This document shows, piece after piece, positions 59,601 to 64,000 of a stretch of DNA of 64,000 bases. The DNA is from Bog-473 sp963791455 (GTDB lineage Bacteria; Actinomycetota; Acidimicrobiia; Acidimicrobiales; RAAP-2). The stretch covers positions 620,001-684,000 of the forward strand of contig CAWBSM010000004.1 in assembly GCA_963791455.1 (NCBI GenBank). Reading direction: 5' to 3'. Positions within the stretch are counted from its first letter, which is position 1, and every line of letters starts with the position of its first letter. Both the position numbers and the translations under genes were made by a program. The notes under the pieces were generated by a model. That model ran no database searches and was not told the origin of the DNA. It saw only the letters and a list, made by a program, of their open reading frames with translations.

Positions 59601-62327
59601 TCAGGGGGACGCCAGCGAGGCCTCCACCGTGCCACCCTCTTCCGCATCGGCGGAGACCGCGTGCCCCTCGACACTGCCCGAACGCAAGATATCGTCGATG
59701 CGTTCCTTCGGGACCGCCTGGGCGAAAAGGAAGCCTTGCGCCCGGTGGCATTCGGCCTCCTGCATCGCCTGCAGCTGATCGGGGTGCTCGATGCCCTCGG
59801 CGATGACGTCGAGACCAAGCGCCCCGCCGAGCCGAATCAGCGTGTGCACGAGCGCGGCGCTCTGCACCGAGGTCGTCACCGTTGACATGAACGAGCGATC
59901 AATCTTCAGCACGTCGACCGGAAACTGGCGGAGGTAGCTGAGAGAGGAGAAGCCGGTACCGAAGTCGTCAATGGCCAGCCGCACCCCGATCGCCTTGAGC
60001 TGCTGCAGTCGGCGCACCGTCGCGTTGGCGTCCACCATGAGAACCGACTCGGTGATCTCGAGCACCAACCCATCGGGATCGAGTTCGCTCGAGTGCAGCG
60101 CGTCACGTACCTCGTCCACAAAGCGGTCGGTGGCTAACTGGACGGCGGAGACGTTGACTGACACCGTGACCGCTGGATTCGTGCGACGCCAGGCGGCCGC
60201 GTCATGGCAAGCCCGGTTCAGCACCCATCGGCCGATCTCATCGATGAGGCCGGTCTCTTCGGCCAGGGGGATGAACCGGTCTGGCGAGACCCAGCCAAGG
60301 TGCGGATGGCGCCACCGGAGGAGCGCTTCGACTCCCCGGAGCTGGAGATCACTGAGGTCGACCACGGGCTGGTAGTGCAGCTCGAACTGATCGTTGCGCA
60401 GTGCGGCGTGGAGGTCGATGGCCATCTCGAGCCGTTCGTTGACCGCCGACTGCATTTCGGGGAGGAAGACGGCGGCGCAGTTCTTGCCGCGCGCCTTGGC
60501 CTGGTACAGCGCCACGTCAGCGTTGCGCAGCAGGTCGGGGGCCTCGTCTGTCTCGCCGAGGGCGATCCCGATGGAGGCGGTCACGGTCACGTTGCGCCCA
60601 CCGAGGTAGAACGGTGTCGTTCGAATGACCTCGAGGAGGTGTTCGGCGACGACCTCGGCGCCGCCTTCTAGGGACGAACCACCTACCAGGACGACGAATT
60701 CGTCACCGCCGATCCTGCCCACCGTATCGGCCTCGCGCAGCGCGGTGTAGAGCCTTGTTGCGACCGCCTGGAGCAACTCGTCGCCGACGATGTGACCCAG
60801 GGAGTCGTTGACCTCCTTGAAATTGTCAATGTCCAAGAACAGCACCGCCATGGGGGTACTGGCTCTGCGAGCCTGTGCCAATAGGAGCGCGGCGCGGTCG
60901 AGCAGAAAAGCGCGGTTGGGCAGCCCTGTAAGCGCGTCGTGCAGCGCCTGATGCCGCAGCTGGTCCTCCAAGCGGCGCCGCTCTGAAACGTCCTGGGCCA
61001 TCACCAGGACGCAGTCGCGCCCGTTGAAGTTCAAGCGGTGCGATGCAATGTCGACGTCGATCAGCGACCCAGCCTTGGTACGGTGGCGCCAGGTGCCTGA
61101 ATGCTCCAGATCCTCCCGACCTTCCGCGAGATGGGCAGCCAGGATGGTGGCGTCCTCGTGGAGCCGGATCTGCTCAATGGTTATAGAGAGGAACTCGTCG
61201 CGACTGTAACCGTAGTGAGCGAGGGCAGCCTCGTTGACTTCGACGAAGCGCAAAGTGTCGCTGTCGTAGACCCACATGGGGTGGGGATGGTGCGCGAACA
61301 GCATACGAAAGTCTTCCTGGGACTTGCGCAGAGCCAGCTCGGCCCGCTTGCGATTGGTGATGTCGTGGGCGAATGCGTGGAATCTCACTCCCTCGGAGTC
61401 CCGGGTCCGCCAAATGGCGAGGTCGATGGGGAACCGATGTCCATTGCGGTGCTGTGCTTCGAATTCGAAATGCCGGCCTAGCAACGACGTTTCGTCGGAC
61501 GTAGCCAGCTCGGCCAGGCCGCGGCGGTTGGCATCGCTGTCGCGCGCGTCTTCGGGGATCATCAGCTCCTCGCCGGTCCGCCCGATCGCCTCGTCCCGCT
61601 TCCATCCGAAGATCTCTTCGGCCTGGGAGTTCCAGTCCATGACCATCCCGATGTCGTCGAATTCCAGGTAGGCGTCGTTGGCCGTCTCGAGGGTCCTGCG
61701 CAGCCGCTCCTCGGAGCGCCGGACGGATCCCTGCGCCGCGGCCAAGTGTTCGGCGCTGACACCCAACAATCCGATCACGAAAAGACAGGCGAGAGCAGAC
61801 AGTGCCGCTAAGCCGTACTGGTCAGGCCCCAGCAGGAAGCTCGGCGCCCAGCCCAGTCTGACGGTCAGCTCGCCGACGGTCAGCCCAGCCGCCACCCACG
61901 CGGCGATCACTCGCCAAGAGAACCCCCGGGCCACCGTCAGATTGTCGCGGGCTATGAACACATATCCCAAGGCCAACGCTGGCCCCCATCCGGTGAGATA
62001 CATGAGCGTCGTTGCGACCGCTACCTGCACGGCGATACGAAGCTGCAGCCGCCCCCGCGATGGTGCGGCCGAGTAGACCAGGTGGACAGTCCACGACAAG
62101 AGGTAGCCCACCCCCAGGGCGGCGACCAGCAACCACAAAGGTTGTTTGGCAACAACGTGGAACCGCTCCAACCACCACATAGCCAGCGCGGTGGCGATCA
62201 CGATGGCGAGGACGAAGCGAGTCATGGGCAACGCCCACTCCGCTCGGACGCGGGCGCCGACGCTCAAGTCCTTCGTCAGTATGTCCGCGCTCACCAGGTG
62301 GTTGTCGGCAGTCGCGGCGACGGCCAA
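59601..62327 (-). CDS. Membrane PAS-PAS-GGDEF-EAL c-di-GMP enzyme
   Basis: 908 residues from the TTG at 62325-62327 (GGAAG just upstream; a GTG 11 codons on is an alternative). About six membrane helices (30-200), PAS (about 205-325; 'YLEFDDIGMVMDWNSQAEEI'), PAS (about 335-455; 'RFVEVNEAALAHYGYSRDEF'), GGDEF (about 460-625; 'RIGGDEFVVL', I-site READ) and EAL (about 640-885; 'GVEALLRWRHP', 'IDDFGTGFSSLSYL', 'AEGIEHPDQL'). Both catalytic motifs are intact, so it may make or degrade c-di-GMP depending on the signal sensed. Confidence 0.92.
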   Translation of the reverse strand: MAVAATADNHLVSADILTKDLSVGARVRAEWALPMTRFVLAIVIATALAMWWLERFHVVAKQPLWLLVAALGVGYLLSWTVHLVYSAAPSRGRLQLRIAVQVAVATTLMYLTGWGPALALGYVFIARDNLTVARGFSWRVIAAWVAAGLTVGELTVRLGWAPSFLLGPDQYGLAALSALACLFVIGLLGVSAEHLAAAQGSVRRSEERLRRTLETANDAYLEFDDIGMVMDWNSQAEEIFGWKRDEAIGRTGEELMIPEDARDSDANRRGLAELATSDETSLLGRHFEFEAQHRNGHRFPIDLAIWRTRDSEGVRFHAFAHDITNRKRAELALRKSQEDFRMLFAHHPHPMWVYDSDTLRFVEVNEAALAHYGYSRDEFLSITIEQIRLHEDATILAAHLAEGREDLEHSGTWRHRTKAGSLIDVDIASHRLNFNGRDCVLVMAQDVSERRRLEDQLRHQALHDALTGLPNRAFLLDRAALLLAQARRASTPMAVLFLDIDNFKEVNDSLGHIVGDELLQAVATRLYTALREADTVGRIGGDEFVVLVGGSSLEGGAEVVAEHLLEVIRTTPFYLGGRNVTVTASIGIALGETDEAPDLLRNADVALYQAKARGKNCAAVFLPEMQSAVNERLEMAIDLHAALRNDQFELHYQPVVDLSDLQLRGVEALLRWRHPHLGWVSPDRFIPLAEETGLIDEIGRWVLNRACHDAAAWRRTNPAVTVSVNVSAVQLATDRFVDEVRDALHSSELDPDGLVLEITESVLMVDANATVRRLQQLKAIGVRLAIDDFGTGFSSLSYLRQFPVDVLKIDRSFMSTVTTSVQSAALVHTLIRLGGALGLDVIAEGIEHPDQLQAMQEAECHRAQGFLFAQAVPKERIDDILRSGSVEGHAVSADAEEGGTVEASLASP

Positions 62328-62406
62328 TACTTCCGGAGCAGGATGAACGGGAACGTTGTCCCAGAATTGTGGATCCCAGGGCCCTTCTCAGCGTCACGTC
62401 AGAATC

Positions 62407-63327
62407 TTATGAATGTCGCCAGCCCTTTGGCCGCCTTAATCCACGTCTTGGCTTACGAATAAATGGGCGAACCACATCACTGAGACGAGTGTCAACCTCA
62501 ACTGGCGTGGGACCATTGGCCGGGTCGATGACTGCGCCATCACCGAGGAGTCGCCACGAGTTCGCTGCCCAGTCCGCAGATAGCTGGCCACTCGCCTCAA
62601 GGTCCGCCCACCTCTGCGCTTGCCAACCCCTCTCCGGGCTTGACCCGAGCTCTCGCAATCGACGTCCCAGTTCTGCCTTGGCGTGCAGAACAGCGCGAGC
62701 TCGGAGCGGGGCATGGAAGCACTGAATCTCGTCCGTCGAAATGCGAGATCCATCGATGCCGTCAATGGCATGGTTTCCAATACCAATTGAAATGTTTGCC
62801 GACGAGCGGCTGATCCATTTTGGTGGGTATGCCATCTCCACGAATGCAACTTGGCCGCTCTGCACCAAACGCCACGTGTCTGGGTAAGCCTTCGGTACGC
62901 GAATGCGCCGTGTCATCGACAGAAGATTGTCCTCTCGTAGCTTGGTCACCTCCCGATGCTGAACGAACGTCGCAAGTTCGACCTTAAGTGCGGCAGCGTT
63001 GCACGCGCTGAGAACCCTGGGAAGCCCCGACTCGCCACAAAACCAGAACTCGTCGGCATCGATCGGCACGACCCAGTCGACCCCAGTGGAGTGAGCTTCT
63101 TGAGCGAGACCCGTCGTGATCATCGATTGGTGATAAGGACCGTCGTCCCTCGTCCACTTCAGGCCCGAGAAATCTCTGGCGAGCCTAGACAGGATCTTGG
63201 GTGTGCGGTCGGAGGAGCCATTATCGACTATGAAAAAATCCGTGACTCCGATACTGTCGTGATATCGGATGTTCACCGAAATAATGTCAGCCTCGTTACG
63301 TACCATCATGAGTGCGGCCACACGCAT
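62407..63327 (-). CDS. GT2-like glycosyltransferase (Glyco_tranf_2_4 type)
   Basis: 306 residues. 'VAALMMVRNEADIISVNIRY' at the start, 'FFIVDNGSSDRTPKIL' near residue 30, and the DxD-type 'VPIDADEFWFC' near 88. 'HAPLRARAVLHAKAELGRRL' lies near the C terminus. This group is found in polysaccharide and capsule loci. GC and codon use are a little lower than in the flanking EAL gene, which might mean transfer. No membrane helix. Acceptor unknown. Confidence 0.8.
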   Translation of the reverse strand: MRVAALMMVRNEADIISVNIRYHDSIGVTDFFIVDNGSSDRTPKILSRLARDFSGLKWTRDDGPYHQSMITTGLAQEAHSTGVDWVVPIDADEFWFCGESGLPRVLSACNAAALKVELATFVQHREVTKLREDNLLSMTRRIRVPKAYPDTWRLVQSGQVAFVEMAYPPKWISRSSANISIGIGNHAIDGIDGSRISTDEIQCFHAPLRARAVLHAKAELGRRLRELGSSPERGWQAQRWADLEASGQLSADWAANSWRLLGDGAVIDPANGPTPVEVDTRLSDVVRPFIRKPRRGLRRPKGWRHS

Positions 63328-63513
63328 GAGAGGGATCCTAAGTGAGGATCGTCAAGCCTTGGGAGGCCCCAAAATGGAACAGGTTTGCGCTCGTTCGGAT
63401 GATTCCCTCGTCAGTTCCGACTCCTCACCTCGATGGCTGGCGATGCGGAACCGATCGCGAAATGTGTAGATCCGGGCGAATGGTGACGCTCTGGGAATCG
63501 TGCAGTGCGGCAG

Positions 63514-64000
63514 TTAGTTCCGAACGGCGGCGCAGGCCGTGAACGAACTTCGAGCCGGGTTGAAGCTGGTGTCGTACTGTCCGGGAGGGTCAACCCACAC
63601 ATTTCCAGACGGGTCATACTCGATCACGTAGTACGTGGGATCTGGTTGCTGATTCAGCCACGGGCCACCACCCTTAGAACTCAGCAAAGGGCCGAAGTTT
63701 TCGCTGTAGGTCGAGGCGCTCCATGGTGCCGGCGGCACAGGATAGACGTGGTGTTGCGCTTCGTACGCCATGATTCCGACCTGGAGGATCTTGAAGTCCG
63801 CATAGCACTGCGGCACAACCAATGACGCAGGAAGGGACGGCTGCAAGTTGGTGGTCGAAGGTGGGACAGCCACGACCGTTCCATCTTTTGACCCCTTGAT
63901 GATCGAGACCGCTGCCTGGACTGCGAGTTCACCGCCTTGGGCTCCCTGGGCCACCTCCATCGCATCGGTCGCTTTGATACCTGTTACGCACTCGGTAAAG
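63514..64000 (-). CDS. Pilin-like / pseudopilin-like protein (partial)
   Basis: Open from the right edge to the stop at 63514; the visible C-terminal part is about 160 residues. 'VPQCYADFKILQVGIMAYEA' followed by 'QHHVYPVP', then 'YVIEYDPSGNVWV' and a late Cys ('FTACAAV') resemble the exposed part of type IV pilin-like or secretion-related proteins, where a helix with 'AxxAYxAxxGxYP' precedes a small sheet. The N-terminal methylation motif would be beyond the window, so this is tentative. Confidence 0.45.
   Translation of the reverse strand, partial: FTECVTGIKATDAMEVAQGAQGGELAVQAAVSIIKGSKDGTVVAVPPSTTNLQPSLPASLVVPQCYADFKILQVGIMAYEAQHHVYPVPPAPWSASTYSENFGPLLSSKGGGPWLNQQPDPTYYVIEYDPSGNVWVDPPGQYDTSFNPARSSFTACAAVRN

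Overview
The window is one contiguous stretch of high-GC, gene-dense chromosome. It reads like an actinobacterium, most plausibly an uncultured member of the Acidimicrobiia. The signs are GTG/TTG starts, strings of 4-bp ATGA/GTGA stop-start overlaps, a likely leaderless transcript (metH), a luciferase-like F420-type oxidoreductase, MoeZ-type rhodanese/E1 fusion, FadD/FadE/CaiB acyl-CoA genes, DUF2510 and SCP2-like domains, and secreted proteins with 'GYWLVASDGGIFSFGDA' repeats. This placement is inference, because no rRNA or marker gene is present. I see no rRNA, tRNA, CRISPR array, insertion sequence or phage.

1-5.6 kb (minus strand) is a tightly coupled nucleotide-sugar and glycosyltransferase operon: rmlB, rmlD, ugd, UDP-xylose synthase, a DPM1-like GT2 and a rhamnosyltransferase-like GT2 cut by the window edge. 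It would supply dTDP-rhamnose, UDP-glucuronate and UDP-xylose for a cell-envelope glycan; rmlA and rmlC are not here. 5.6-16 kb holds core metabolism: biotin ligase divergent from its likely target, a biotin-dependent acyl-CoA carboxylase alpha chain; an M20 amidohydrolase with an ABM-domain partner; a GT-C membrane protein; a GNAT; a methylmalonyl-CoA mutase large chain without its B12 domain; a VOC protein; CtaG. 15-18.5 kb has an aldo/keto reductase, an alpha/beta hydrolase and an unusual MoeZ with its rhodanese domain at the N terminus. 18.6-27.6 kb has two more GT-C membrane proteins (one frameshifted), a nitroreductase, a PduO-type cobalamin adenosyltransferase, MetH and a secreted membrane-anchored protein. 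The adenosyltransferase would make the cofactor for the mutase.

27.7-38.6 kb holds a GAF-GGDEF diguanylate cyclase, an acyl-CoA block (FadD, FadE, CaiB-type CoA transferase), a lactonase-like MBL enzyme, a PQQ-propeller lipoprotein, an LLM oxidoreductase and a translationally coupled PAS/MBL-phosphodiesterase pair. 38.6-43.7 kb has a frameshifted secreted protein, a small conserved-looking protein, a leader region with several hairpins and an intrinsic terminator, a large propeller plus 6x42-residue repeat protein and an SCP2-PhyH oxygenase.

44-51.4 kb is an accessory, partly decayed zone. Short stress-type genes (three GNATs, DUF1801, DinB, YccF, SpoIIAA-like, a 50-residue Cys/His protein, an alpha/beta hydrolase-adenylate cyclase fusion) lie between remnants of at least four broken genes. 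51.5-57.3 kb is a dipeptide/oligopeptide ABC operon: a binding protein, a DppB permease and one 1050-residue chain fusing a DppC permease to two ATPases, behind a promoter with a candidate operator. 57.4-64 kb has a gene-poor gap, a DUF2510 membrane protein, a PAS-PAS-GGDEF-EAL c-di-GMP enzyme, a GT2 protein and a pilin-like protein running off the right edge.
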